DNA of 64,000 bases. Source: Pleurostoma richardsiae. Lineage: Eukaryota > Ascomycota > Sordariomycetes > Calosphaeriales > Pleurostomataceae. The translations under genes and the position numbers were made by a program. Below the pieces are notes generated by a model. The model saw nothing but the letters and a program-made list of their open reading frames with translations, searched no databases and was not told where the DNA came from. Positions 54,659-64,000 of this stretch are shown piece by piece (positions within the stretch are counted from its first letter, which is position 1; every line of letters starts with the position of its first letter). Location of the stretch: NCBI GenBank assembly GCA_030052745.1, contig JANBVO010000043.1:237656-301655 (forward strand), written 5' to 3'.

Positions 54659-57286
54659 ATGAGGGAAACACGCATTTTCTGCTCCGCTTGTCTCTGCAGG
54701 CTCGTCGCTTCCACGGGTCCTCGAGCAGGATCTGTTGCGCGACAATGGCCACAGTGGCAGCCGAGAGCTACATTTGCGTCGTTAGCCACCAGCAAGGACG
54801 ATAGCAGCGACCAGAGGCCTTCGCGACAGGCCGCATCATTGAATCCTAATCTCGGGAAGGGGGAAGCAAGAAAGGGGGGAGCAAAAATAGCGAGGGAGAG
54901 GCATCGAAGACCTGCATTGAACACCGTGCCTCGAGGCCGGAAAAATGGCTCAAACGCACTAGCCATGTTCGAAAGCATGCTCAAGGAGCAACCTGCCGAG
55001 AATCCAGTTACGGGACTACACGCAGAGCCGAGCATCGAGTTATACAACAATCTGGCCAAGCTAGAGGAGATGGTGAAGAGAGAGGACACGCCTGAGTGCT
55101 ACCGTTTCCTCGAGACGAACATCCTGCCACACCTCCACGGGTCGATGTCGGTGCCAAGGATCGTCAAGGAGAGGGCCTGTCGCTTTCTGTCCGCTGTCTC
55201 GAAGAAACGGGCAGAGGACTTCAGCTATAATGGGTTGCCGACGGTGACGCAGATAACCAGGGCGTTTATAGCCCTCGGGGGGCTGGATCCGGTGCGGTGG
55301 GCACCTCTTATCGTGAGCCTCACCGAGCATATCTGCGGGATGAGCACAAACCCGGATGACTACTCCGCGATCGAGAAGTTTGAGAACGCCTTGGCTAAGA
55401 GAGAACTCCTGATGCAAGACCTGGTCACTGCATGGAAAGCCTTCACCCACGCTGGTCTTCCGGGGGTCATCTACGCAAAGCTAGACCCCGATCTCGATGA
55501 GTTCAGGCTCCCTCGGCTGGACCTTCAAGTTGCCGACTTAGCTCGCGACAGATCCACGAATATTGATGTCGCTATTGGCAGTCTCTTCCCCCAGTGGAAA
55601 CGACACCAGAAACACGAGATAGTCCTGGGCGCTATCGGTGCCTATGTGCTCCTTTCCACTTCTCCGCACAGTAATATGGCCTTACGTCGGGATGCTTCAA
55701 CCTTTGTCGCCGCCGTGGGGAAGACGCTGGAGAGGACTCCTGTCAAAAGGGGTCAATTACGCGAGATGTTCGCATCGTATCCCAGGCTTGGGCAATACGT
55801 GCTGGAACGATGGAACACGGTATCGGGCCTGAGGGACATAGTATCCGTCCCCTCGGGCAAGGCTAGCACCTTCCTCAGGTTGGATCTCAATCAGGAATCA
55901 ACCCCCAGAGATGGGCAAGCCATTCACAAGGCCCTTAGCCACGCGCTCAGAGGTCAGGATCTTGCGGCTATCGAGCTGGCATGGGCCGATTTCTGGGGCG
56001 ACTCTGAGCAACCGGACGAGAAGAAGGCCGAATTCCTACAACACAACTCCGAGCTTTTTGATTATTTCGTCATGGCTTATACGGCTATGCACCAGCCGGC
56101 TCGAGCACTTCAAGTTTTGAACTCTATGCCGAGGCTTTCGCTCAAGCCGACTCTCAAGACCTGGACTTCCATGATTGAGGGATTCAAGCGTTCAAAGAAC
56201 GCCTCAGGCGCTGAAGCAGTATGGCGGAGATTAACATCGTCCGGTGTCAAGCTAGATACCGCAATCTGGACGGCAAGGATATCTTGCCTCATCCACTGTG
56301 GAAGGTCCGGTCAGGCGGTCCAGGCATTGGCCGAGATGGCAGACCTGTGGAACGAAGCTGTCGCTAAGGACGACACGAGCAATGCCGTCAAACCGAGCAT
56401 CGAGCCTGTCAATGCTGCGATAGCAGGGCTGTTCCGTATCAACGGTGCGAATGCTGCCCGAAAGGTCCTGGGATGGGCTGTGAAACAGGGCATTGACCCC
56501 GACATCATCACATACAACACACTTCTACGGCCGATGGTCCGCGAAGGATTGCTCGAAGAGATCGACCACGTCTTGTTGCTAATGAAGAACCAAGGCGTCC
56601 TCGCCGATGCTACCACCTTCACTATTGTCTTGGAAGGCGCTCTCCAGCAGATCGCTCCAGGGGACACCGAAAAGCAGATCGAGACCGTCAACCGCGTCTT
56701 GGAGCAGATGGAGCAGGCGGGACTCGAGGCAAAGATGGTAAACTATGCCAAGATCATGCATGTCCTCCTCCGTGAGGGCGATGATGCCCACGCATCGGTC
56801 AAGGCCGTCCTGGCGCACATGTGGTCCAAGAACCTCAAGCTATCTTCGCCCATCTACACGATCCTCGTGGAGCACTACTTCTCTCGCGACCCGCCGGACC
56901 TGGCCGCCGTGAAGGATCTCATTGAAAGTCGCAACCTCTTCGATGATCCAAGCATCGACCGAGTCTTCTGGGAGCGGGTCATCAAGGGATTCGCGATGGC
57001 AGGCGATACCGACACCGCACTCGAGATCTTCGAGGGGAAAGACAACATAAGGACTGGCATCACGTTGCCAACACTGGAGGTCCTGCTTCGAGCACTCGTC
57101 TACCGACAACATTGGGAGCAGGGTCGGAAACTGGTCAATATGGTGTGGGAACACAAGGAACACTTCCCCGCCGAGTCGGCCGGCGGCCAGCCGCAGAGAT
57201 TCTGGAGACATGGTTTCTGGGGGTTTGCGGCAGATACCGGCCTTTTCGACCCGGATACTCGGCGGCACCAGGCAGCATCAGTTTGA
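54659..57286 (+). CDS. Mitochondrial pentatricopeptide repeat (PPR) protein
   Basis: A single exon of 875 residues. The first 50 residues are Arg/Ser/Cys-rich with hardly any acidic residue (MRETRIFCSACLCRLVASTG), pointing to mitochondrial import. A basic unstructured stretch (residues 50-100) precedes a helical N-terminal domain (SIELYNNLAKLEEMVKRED onward). From about residue 467 PPR-type helical hairpins follow: YFVMAYTAMHQPARALQVLN, KTWTSMIEGFKRSKNASGAE, AIWTARISCLIHCGRSGQAV, DIITYNTLLRPMVREGLLEE, VNYAKIMHVLLREGDDAHAS and later VFWERVIKGFAMAGDTDTAL. PPR proteins bind organellar RNA or act in complex assembly. Among fungal PPR proteins of this size, the complex I assembly protein CIA84 is a candidate, but I recognise no decisive motif and leave the function open. 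The stop at 57286 faces the MIS12 gene. Confidence 0.88.
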   Translation: MRETRIFCSACLCRLVASTGPRAGSVARQWPQWQPRATFASLATSKDDSSDQRPSRQAASLNPNLGKGEARKGGAKIARERHRRPALNTVPRGRKNGSNALAMFESMLKEQPAENPVTGLHAEPSIELYNNLAKLEEMVKREDTPECYRFLETNILPHLHGSMSVPRIVKERACRFLSAVSKKRAEDFSYNGLPTVTQITRAFIALGGLDPVRWAPLIVSLTEHICGMSTNPDDYSAIEKFENALAKRELLMQDLVTAWKAFTHAGLPGVIYAKLDPDLDEFRLPRLDLQVADLARDRSTNIDVAIGSLFPQWKRHQKHEIVLGAIGAYVLLSTSPHSNMALRRDASTFVAAVGKTLERTPVKRGQLREMFASYPRLGQYVLERWNTVSGLRDIVSVPSGKASTFLRLDLNQESTPRDGQAIHKALSHALRGQDLAAIELAWADFWGDSEQPDEKKAEFLQHNSELFDYFVMAYTAMHQPARALQVLNSMPRLSLKPTLKTWTSMIEGFKRSKNASGAEAVWRRLTSSGVKLDTAIWTARISCLIHCGRSGQAVQALAEMADLWNEAVAKDDTSNAVKPSIEPVNAAIAGLFRINGANAARKVLGWAVKQGIDPDIITYNTLLRPMVREGLLEEIDHVLLLMKNQGVLADATTFTIVLEGALQQIAPGDTEKQIETVNRVLEQMEQAGLEAKMVNYAKIMHVLLREGDDAHASVKAVLAHMWSKNLKLSSPIYTILVEHYFSRDPPDLAAVKDLIESRNLFDDPSIDRVFWERVIKGFAMAGDTDTALEIFEGKDNIRTGITLPTLEVLLRALVYRQHWEQGRKLVNMVWEHKEHFPAESAGGQPQRFWRHGFWGFAADTGLFDPDTRRHQAASV

Positions 57287-57472
57287 GCGAGGGAGCTCCT
57301 GTAGATTTAGTATACTCCTACTTGTTGATTCATGCGAATAGTGTAATGTGTCCCAAATCCCGAGTCCCTTTACCTCTCAAGGAGGCAAATTACCAGCCAT
57401 AACTCCATACTTCCTTCCCATGAGCCAGCACGCATCCACTGCAAAAGAGACCTAACCTTCCGTATCGGCATA

Positions 57473-58600
57473 TCATGTTTCGTCCATCTTGTCCTCCTTG
57501 GAACTTGAGCCTTGCCCGTCGCCCAGGATAGACGCGACGTTCTCCAGCTCCTCCACTTCTCCCTTGCCCAGTTTCCTGCCTTCCCCTTGCCACTCGCCGT
57601 CCCGCACCTCCCCCTTCTCGCCCAGCTCCAGCTGCCTGACGTGCTCGAGGTGCCTCCTCGTCGCGATCTCCACGTACTCCAACCGCTCCCTCCTCCATCC
57701 CTTCTTCCCCTCTGCGTCTGCCGCCGCGTCCGTGCCCTCCTTCAGGTCCGGCCGCATGGTCCTCAGCGAAGTGGACAGCGCCCGCAGTGCCTGCATCTGC
57801 GACAGCGTGAACGCTGTGGTCGTCGTCAGCGGTGTCTCCGCGTCGCCGTCCGCGAGGTCGCCTCTGTCGCGCAGGAACCCGAACGCAGCCCGCGTGTCGC
57901 CGCCCGCGCCCTCTGGCTCCGCATCCTCCGCATCTTCCTCCTTCTTCACACGCGGCGGCGGCGCCCCCGCGGCCGGTGCGCCCATCAGGGCGCGCAGTTC
58001 GCTCAGGAGGGCCTCGTTGCGCGCTCGCTCGGCGTGCAGCATGCAGTTGAGCTTCTGCGACGCCTGCAGCCGGGCGCGGAGGCGGCTGAGCGACTCGACG
58101 GAGGGGCCGTCGGCGGCGCCGTCGTCGAAGCTGAGGCCCTCATAGTGGCCGAGGCGGATCCAGTCGCGGTCCTCGGGCCTCACGCACAGGATGTTGCGCA
58201 TCACGTAGAGCTCGAACTTGTCGAAGTTGCGGTCGATGCTGGCGCACAGCAGCGTCTCCAGCTGGTGCGTGCCGTTCTCGATCTCGTGGCGCGCCGCCTC
58301 CTCCGCGCTGGACTGGGGCTGCTGGCTAGCGGCGGCGGCATCTTTCTTGGAGGACTTGGATGCATGGGAAGCGCGGAAGCCGAGGTTCTCCGGGGGCTGG
58401 GCGAGGAGGCCTTGCTCTACGTTGTCGAGGGCTTTCTCGGCGAGAAGGTTGACGGTATTGATTATGTCGTCCAGCAAGCTCTGCGAGCGTATTGTGAGCA
58501 GATAATCGAGGAAATTCGCTTCTCACGTACTTACAACCGGAGGATACCCGAAATGCTCAGTCAGGAGCGCCGTGTCTGAATTGGCGGATGCGGTAGCCAT
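57473..58600 (-). CDS. MTW1: Kinetochore protein Mis12/Mtw1
   Basis: Two exons on the minus strand: 58600-58535 and 58480-57473; intron 54 nt; 357 residues. Mis12/Mtw1 is the core subunit of the MIND complex that links centromeric chromatin (CENP-C, CENP-T) to the Ndc80 complex. The N-terminus is diagnostic: ALLTEHFGYPPV spliced to SLLDDIINTVNLLAEKALDN and VEQGL, followed by GTHQLETLLCASIDRNFDKF and ELYVMRNILCVRP, which form the conserved head. The middle and C-terminal parts are coiled coil (LSRLRARLQASQKLNCMLHA) with a Glu/Ala/Gly-rich low-complexity insert (about residues 195-230) and a final acidic region. The short first exon is easy to miss: without it the protein starts at a non-ATG (LLDDII). 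GC-rich coding sequence leaves the opposite strand open for up to 355 codons. Confidence 0.95.
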
Positions 58601-58944
58601 TCTCGCTCTGTGTTGATGCTGCACTCAAAATCTCCATGGGAGACGGAAGCGAGCGCGTCGCGTCTTCACTATCGATAACTGAAGTGGTGGTTGCGGTTTC
58701 AGTGCCTAAATCGCAAGGCGGCCAGCCTATTCGGCGGGAAATTCCCCCACTAAAGGACCTTACGTCATGCTAGCTCCGGCCCCTAAGCCGCCAGTACCTG
58801 AGCCGATCCCCGGGTCCAGGTACCTAACAAGGTCTTATCATGCGATATTCTAGGGTCCTGCCCGAGTCTCTGAACGCTTTCACAACTGTATCCGCACCCT
58901 AGAAACAGCTCACACGAGATTGTGTGGATATCATTTTCATCGGG
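58601..58944. promoter_or_regulatory. Divergent promoter between MIS12 and the proline-rich protein gene
   Basis: 344 bp between two outward-facing start codons. Contains an AGGTACCTAAC string (near 58818-58828) akin to the TACCTAGGTA family of intergenic motifs but not an exact copy. No gene was seen. Confidence 0.5.
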
Positions 58945-60292
58945 ATGGACAAATGGAAAGATCTCAAGAAGGGCTGGAGCGAAAAGTCCGGAGGGAGCTC
59001 GGGCAGCTCGGGGAGCTCAGGGGGGTTCAAGATGTCCGGTGAGGGCTTCAAGAAGCAGATGGTGAGTCGATCACAAGGACGACACAGGGCCTGAGTTGTG
59101 CTGATATCCCGCATAGTCGGGTATGCTAGGCAGGGGAGGTGAAGACGAGAGATCGACGCATGTGGCGCCACCGCTGTCGTCCCTGAGAGATCCCTCGACA
59201 TTTGCGCCCCCACCCAAGCGTGTCGATAGAGGAGGGATCCTGCCGCCGCCTACCCCCCAGCAGCATGCGGCGACGTCCTCTCAGGGAGCGCCGCCTTCAT
59301 ACTCTGCTCAGGGTTACTCGTCACATCAGCAGCAGGTAGAAGATGAGGAGGAACCTCCGCCACCAAAGCCGTACAGGGTGGACACCACTGGACTGTCAAC
59401 AGCACACCTCCCTCGACCGCCGGGAAGGAGAGATGGGGCGGACGGAAGAACTCCGTCGCCCGTCTCTCAGTCGTCAACCCCTAGAACCGGGCCGCCGAGT
59501 CTCCCTCCTCGGCTGCCACCACGGACAACCACCGCGCCATCGCCCTCTCCTCCGCCCCCAGCAAGGCCTCCCGCTACCGTAGCCCAAAGCCACGACGGCT
59601 ATCTAAATCAGGGCGCAATGAACCGGCTCGGCGCAGCAGGCGTTTCTGTCCCGGCCCTTGGAATTGGGAAGCCGGAACCACCCTCTCCACCACTGCCCGC
59701 GCGGCCCACGGGCCCCAGCTCTCCACCTCCGCCCCAGCAGCAGAGGTTCCCCGGCATGCAGACGAGCAACGCGCAGCTCAGTGAACTGCAGTCCCGATTC
59801 TCGAGGATGGGCGGCCCGTCGAAGGACGTAGCTGCCACCCCTTCCCCGCCGCCGAGCGAGGGGACCACTTGGGCACAGAAGCGGGCAGCGCTGCAGACGG
59901 CGACCGATCTGCACAAGGACCCGCGCTCCGTCTCGGTGTCGGACGCGCGGTCGGCGGCCTCGACGCTCAACAACTTCCGGCAACGGCACGGCGAGCAAGT
60001 TGCGGCGGGCGTCCAGTCCGCGAACAGCTTGAACGACAAGTACGGCGTCACGAGCAGATTGGGCAGCTACGCAAGGGAGGATGCACCAAGCGCGGTGCCA
60101 TCGCCTACTGAGGCACCCACGGCACCGAGCCCAGTGAGCTCCGCGGGGGGAGTCTTGGGCAAGAAGAAGCCGCCACCTCCCCCTCCCAAGAAGAAGCCCG
60201 GGTTGCAGAGCCCTACGAAGATGAGCCCGGCGCCTGGTGGTGGAGAAGATGCTCCACCACCTGTACCTATGTCGACTCGGCCACAGTTCTAA
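58945..60292 (+). CDS. Proline-rich SH3-ligand protein, AIM3-like
   Basis: Two exons, 58945-59061 and 59117-60292, intron 55 nt; 430 residues. The N-terminus MDKWKDLKKGWSEKSGGSSG is a short amphipathic, basic segment followed by a Ser/Gly linker. Most of the protein is Pro-rich with many PxxP SH3-binding strings (APPPKR, PPPPKPYR, PPRLPPR, PPLPARP, and KKKPPPPPPKKKPG near the C-terminus). One folded-looking, conserved block lies at about residues 285-345: TTWAQKRAALQTATDLHKDP, SVSVSDARSAASTLNNFRQR, HGEQVAAGVQSANSLNDKYG. This arrangement recalls yeast Aim3, which binds the amphiphysin Rvs167 at cortical actin patches. I infer a role in actin-patch or endocytic scaffolding; the AIM3 link is a suggestion from architecture, not proven. 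The last residues (PPPVPMSTRPQF) are again a PxxP ligand. Confidence 0.8.
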
Positions 60293-60640
60293 GAGTGATT
60301 GAGGATGGGGATCGCATGATAGACAGCGTTTGCTTTCTGATCAAGTATTTTCTGTCTTGCTGCAGCGGCAGGAGTTCTAAACGTCTGGATCTGCGGCGTA
60401 TTGTCTACGGGAACGACATGACGAGATAGGCATCGGAATCACGAGAGGGCGGCATTTTCACGTTGAGAACAGGCAAGGTCCGTGTAGTAGCAGGTAGAGA
60501 GGCCGGGGCGTTTCTGAATGGTATTGCGCTCCAAGATGTGTATGCCAATATCAGGTCAGATGACAAGGCATTGTCTATACGGGTCGTGAGATGCAGTGGG
60601 AACGTTGACGTGAGAATTCGTGGCAAAACAGACAACTTTT
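60293..60640. other. Convergent 3' region (proline-rich gene / TCTP)
   Basis: 348 bp between opposite-strand stop codons, expected to hold both 3' UTRs. No gene was seen. Confidence 0.5.
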
Positions 60641-61416
60641 TTAGACCTTCATCTCCTTCAGGCCGTGCTTCCAGACGATAACGTAAGGGGTGACACCGTC
60701 CTCCCGGTAGTTAAGGAGGACAACCCTGATACCCGCTATCAGTGCCTGTTGATATCTTGTACAATGCGGGGCAAAAACAACTTACATTCCATCAGGGTTC
60801 ATGCTCTCGCCGGTGTAGAACTCAAAGTCCTTGAAGTTGGGGATGAGCTTCTCCTTGACGTACTTGGAGGCGCCGGTCTCGAAGGCCTTGACCTCCTCGT
60901 CGGACTTGCCAGCATCCTTCAGGGCCTGCTTGACAGCCTTCATGTAACCTGTTTTGCCATCATCAGTCCCCGCCCCCACCTCTCGAGCTTTTCACAACGG
61001 AAGAGGCTATTCATACCCTTGAGATAGGTCATATAGGACTTCTTGTCGAACTGCGTGGACTGCAGGCGGAACGAGTAGACGACGTTGTTGACCTTGACGG
61101 CCTGGTCCTCGAGACCCTCATCAGCCTCCTCGGCGGAAGCGTTGGCACCGATATCTGCAGACGGGCAGGTCAGCAATGCTGGTAAAGGCAGAGGCTCAAG
61201 TTGCGTCAGACCACGTACCGACATCCACGGCCCCCTCAGTGATCATGGCACAGTCGACCTCATAGACAATGCCATCGACCTCCTTCAGGTCGTAGGAGTC
61301 CGAGATGATCTCGTCGTCGGAAACGATGTCCTAAAAGAGGGGTTAGCGAGAGGGTTCTGGCGTCGCGAACTGGAGCTCTCGGGGTGGTTTGAATAGCACA
61401 CCTTGAAGATAAGCAT
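60641..61416 (-). CDS. TMA19: Translationally controlled tumour protein (TCTP) homologue
   Basis: Five exons on the minus strand: 61416-61402 (15 nt), 61330-61219, 61154-61017, 60948-60786 and 60725-60641; introns of 71, 64, 68 and 60 nt; 170 residues, the usual TCTP length. TCTP is an abundant cytosolic protein bound to ribosomes and linked to growth control, stress and mitochondria. Exon 1 codes only MLIFK; then [20 protein letters not shown], the TCTP1-type IGANASAEE segment, and the helical hairpin [20 protein letters not shown] follow. The TCTP2-type motif is [17 protein letters not shown] with [20 protein letters not shown] and the C-terminus GLKEMKV. The last acceptor is TATCAG just before GGTTGTCC; an earlier CAG at 60743-60745 would shift the frame. 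The leader above the ATG holds a T/C-rich run (CTTTTTTTCTCTTTTTC on the coding strand), usual for strongly expressed fungal genes. Confidence 0.97.
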
Positions 61417-62204
61417 CTTGGCGGTGGAGAGGGACGAGACGGGCAAGTAAAGACTCGAAGCGACGGGACTGGCGACAGGAAATTTTGAAGAGGGGTTCAC
61501 GAAGCTGAGACTGCGAACGACTTAAATCGTGAAAAAGAGAAAAAAAGTGGGAGTTTTGGTCTTTTGGCGGGGCTACACGATCTAACCGTGTTCGGCTTAG
61601 CGCGTCCCCCTCCTCTTATCGAGCTGGAGCATAACTGGCTTATCTCTACGATGCCTTAGGCAGAAAGATCGCAGAGGCAAAATTCACTGATAGCTCTACG
61701 CCTGGACCGCAAAGGGGCGCCTTTCCGCCCACCCCTGGCGTGTCCAAAGGCAAGCACTCGATGACAGCCTCGGTGCCCGACGAACGTGATATGGTGATTC
61801 GACAGTGGGCATATTCTAGCACGTTGTGAGCAAACCAGAGATATCACTCATGCGGCGTCGGTTCATTCCTGGGCTCAACCTGCTCTTTGTTTAACACGGT
61901 TTTGTTCCTGGCCAGCCTGACTCGGAGAGCGCGGAGGAGCTGTGGTCCGACATTGTGGCGAGAACAGGAGATCGGAGGCACGGCTTATTCATTTAGCGAG
62001 ATTGATAAAAACCATCCCGCGAGCTCCTGGGCGGCGCGAAAAAGGAGCTCCGCGACTCTTCATAACTTGCCTGCGTCTCACCCACACACACACGCTCTCT
62101 CACTCTCAATTTCTGTTTGACTTCCACGCCGTTCCTGTCCGTCCTTCCTGCAATACCAATTCCACTCTCTGTTTTTGATCCTTCATTGCCGAACCCACCC
62201 TGTC
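61417..62204. promoter_or_regulatory. Divergent promoter between TCTP and SUR2
   Basis: 788 bp between two outward-facing start codons. Each side shows a pyrimidine-rich leader on its own coding strand: a TTTTTTTCTCTTTTTC-type run near 61530-61550 for TCTP, and CACACACACACGCTCTCTCAC near 62090-62110 for SUR2. This is the usual mark of highly expressed fungal promoters. Open frames inside are short and without motif. Confidence 0.6.
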
Positions 62205-63390
62205 ATGGTTGAGACTGTATCACCGTTGACAATGGCCAACGCCACGATGGCTTCCGACCTCCCGCCCCTGCCGGAGTATACGCTCTCTCCTATGCCCGAC
62301 CTCCTTCCCTTCATCTCGGACTTCTGGCTCTCGATTCTCCTGCCGCATATCGCCTACTGGATTGTCTCTGCGATATTCCACGTAATTGACATCTACGACC
62401 TCTTCCCCCATTACCGACTGCACACGCCGGCCGAGATCACCTCGCGCAATCACGCGACTCGCTACGAGGTTGCTCGCGACGTTCTCGTTGAGCAGGCCAT
62501 ACAGATCACCAGCGCAGCGGTCTTGAACATGATGGAGCCGGTTCAGACGATCGGCAAGGAAGACTACGACGTTGCCGTATGGGCGACTCGCATCCGGCTT
62601 GCGCAGCGCGCGCTGCCGGCCGTCCTCGGATTGCTCGGACTTAACGCTGCGGCTCTCTCCAAGAACATGGCAGTGTCGCACCCAATGCTGGCCGGCGCTC
62701 TCGCCGGCGGACATTACCCTTTGTCTGCTCCTGGTCTCGAGGATGCCTCTAGCGCTGCGGTGCCCGCCTTTGCGACCTGGGAGTTGATGCTGGCCAAGGC
62801 GATCTACTGGCTCGTGATCCCTACCATCCAATTCTGGCTTGCTGTCGTCATCATGGACGCATGGCAGTACTTCTGGCATCGTCTGATGCACGTCAACAAG
62901 TGGATGTACAGTAGGTGCTCCTTGATGTCTCGTGACTTGTGATTTTCTTCACATACTGACTTCTGCTGCAGCGACTTGGCATGCCAGACACCACCGACTA
63001 TATGTCCCCTATGCGTACGGAGCCCTGTACAACCACCCCGTTGAAGGGTTCGTGCTCGACACCGCCGGTGCCGGAATAGCATATAAGGCAGCGTTCCTGA
63101 CCCCGAGACTCGGCATGTGGTTTTTTGTCTTCAGCACAGTCAAGACGGTGGACGATCACTGTGGCTATGCCTTGCCGTGGGACCCTCTGCAGAGGATCAC
63201 GAGCAACAACGCCGCGTACCACGACATCCACCACCAGAGCTGGGGAATCAAGACCAACTTCAGCCAGCCCTTCTTCACCTTCTGGGACAGGCTCCTCGGC
63301 ACCATGTGGCACGGCGACACGACGCTGAAGTATGCCAGGGCGAGAGAGAACGCCGAGGCTAAGCAGGCAGCCTCCTTGAAGGCCGAGTAA
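62205..63390 (+). CDS. SUR2: Sphinganine C4-hydroxylase
   Basis: Two exons, 62205-62910 and 62972-63390, with a 61-nt intron; 374 residues. Sur2 hydroxylates C4 of sphinganine to make phytosphingosine in the ER membrane. It belongs to the di-iron fatty-acid hydroxylase superfamily. The three histidine boxes are intact: WQYFWHRLMHVNKW (HxxxH), TWHARHHRLYVPY (HxxHH, with Thr spanning the junction) and NAAYHDIHHQSWG (HxxHH). Hydrophobic spans are near residues 45-65 (SDFWLSILLPHIAYWIVSAI), about 140-160 and about 200-225 (AIYWLVIPTIQFWLAVVIMD). NNAAYHDIHHQSWGIKTNFS, QPFFTFWDRLLGTMW and the C-terminal Ala/Lys/Glu tail match fungal Sur2. The start is the first ATG after a CT-rich leader (MVETVSPLTM); later Met codons at 62232 and 62244 are possible but less likely. 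Confidence 0.96.
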
Positions 63391-63923
63391 ATGGCAATGG
63401 CCTGAGAAAAATTCGACGGAGTATAGCCTTCTATCTGCCGACATTCGTTTACATGTATTATATTGACAGGGTTCGCTGCTTGGGGCGAGCATTTGGATTG
63501 TGCAGGTCAGATTCAGGAGGCATGGGCATGGGCATGGGACGGCGTTACTGCTTTGTGGTTTGAGAGTTCTGGAAAGGGTGTATAACATCGAATCTCACCT
63601 TTCAGGAGGGAGGGAGGCAGCGCCGAGATGGCCCGCCAGGTCGGGTAATTCTTCCTAAGGACGGTCATGGTTTGGCAGTCGTCTGCCTTTTACATAATGA
63701 TAATAAGACGCACAAGACTGAGTTGGACCGACATCCTGATGCAATCAAACGAGGTGATGATCTGAGGCGATAGGACGCCATATGTCTGGCAATTGGACAG
63801 GCAGTGTCCTGTCTGACACGGACACAAACCCACGCATTCGGCTGGATCAGTGTCTTCCGAGTTAAACTCCGCACTTGCTGCGTACCTAACACCGACCAGA
63901 GAAGCGGAGAATTTACGGAGTAC
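63391..63923. other. Intergenic region downstream of SUR2
   Basis: 533 bp from the SUR2 stop to the satellite. It holds the SUR2 3' UTR and TACGGAGTA at 63914-63922. A 75-codon minus-strand ORF (63665-63892) has no motif. Confidence 0.5.
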
Positions 63924-64000
63924 AGAGGAGAAGAGAGGAGAGGAGAGGAGAAGAGAGGAGAGGAGAGGAGAAGAGAGGAGAGGAGAGGAGAAGAGAGGAG
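63924..64000. repeat. Polypurine tandem repeat, 20-bp period (runs off the window)
   Basis: All bases from 63924 to the edge are A or G. From 63931 the unit AAGAGAGGAGAGGAGAGGAG repeats without error about 3.5 times. It is at least 77 bp long and continues outside the window. Its perfect identity points to a young or actively homogenised tandem array. Confidence 0.9.

Noticed and set aside
57512-58579. 355-codon plus-strand ORF opposite MIS12
   Set aside because: Low-complexity product (Arg/Leu/Gln/Val) and covers the whole MIS12 gene including its intron; codon-bias artefact.

Overview
The window is nuclear DNA of a filamentous ascomycete (Pezizomycotina, most likely a Sordariomycete). The evidence is dense genes with short spliceosomal introns (about 50-145 nt, GT...AG, CTAAC-type branch sites just before the acceptor), GC-rich coding sequence, CT-rich leaders, and close fungal homologues throughout. 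I resolved 20 protein-coding genes. Nineteen are complete; the first runs off the left edge. I saw no tRNA or rRNA gene, no intact transposon, no CRISPR array and no secondary-metabolite cluster. Exon borders were read by eye from splice signals and reading-frame continuity.

Layout. 1-9192 (-): the N-terminal 3,064 codons of midasin (MDN1/REA1), without a visible intron. It is divergent from a mitochondrial L7/L12 ribosomal protein (9495-10108, +). Then CTK3 (10686-11758, -), pyrroline-5-carboxylate reductase (12656-13699, +), HAT1 (14106-15905, -) and a ZIP9-type metal transporter with a 17-nt microexon (16307-17677, +). After a 3.4-kb gap come an Fbw7/Cdc4-type F-box WD40 protein (21045-23291, +), PDH E1-alpha (24334-25795, +), DNA ligase I (26385-29362, +), a CLC channel/transporter (29664-32649, -), neurochondrin (33086-35261, +) and a four-RRM Nrd1-type RNA-binding protein (35863-38259, -). 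After a 3.2-kb gap rich in low-complexity tracts come asparaginyl-tRNA synthetase (41434-43344, -), a signal-peptide-bearing agmatinase-family enzyme (43955-45510, -) and CDC42 (46526-47523, -). After 2.3 kb of leader and intergenic DNA come VMA22 (49819-50376, +), a MerA-like FAD disulfide oxidoreductase (50447-52039, -), a histidine acid phosphatase (52546-54172, -), a mitochondrial PPR protein (54659-57286, +), MIS12/MTW1 (57473-58600, -), a proline-rich AIM3-like protein (58945-60292, +), TCTP (60641-61416, -) and the sphinganine C4-hydroxylase SUR2 (62205-63390, +). The window ends in a 20-bp-period polypurine tandem repeat.

The genes are housekeeping and do not form one pathway. Many sit as divergent pairs sharing promoters of 0.3-0.8 kb, or convergent pairs with little spacing (70 bp between VMA22 and the FAD oxidoreductase). 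I did not find a clearly new biological system. What deserves a second look is at the RNA and regulatory level: introns that stay open in frame (in the F-box, HAT1 and acid phosphatase genes), a microexon, a PIP box split by an intron, a NAGNAG acceptor, paired TGACTCA sites before the Asn-tRNA synthetase gene, and recurrent intergenic palindromes (TACCTAGGTA, TACGGAGTA).
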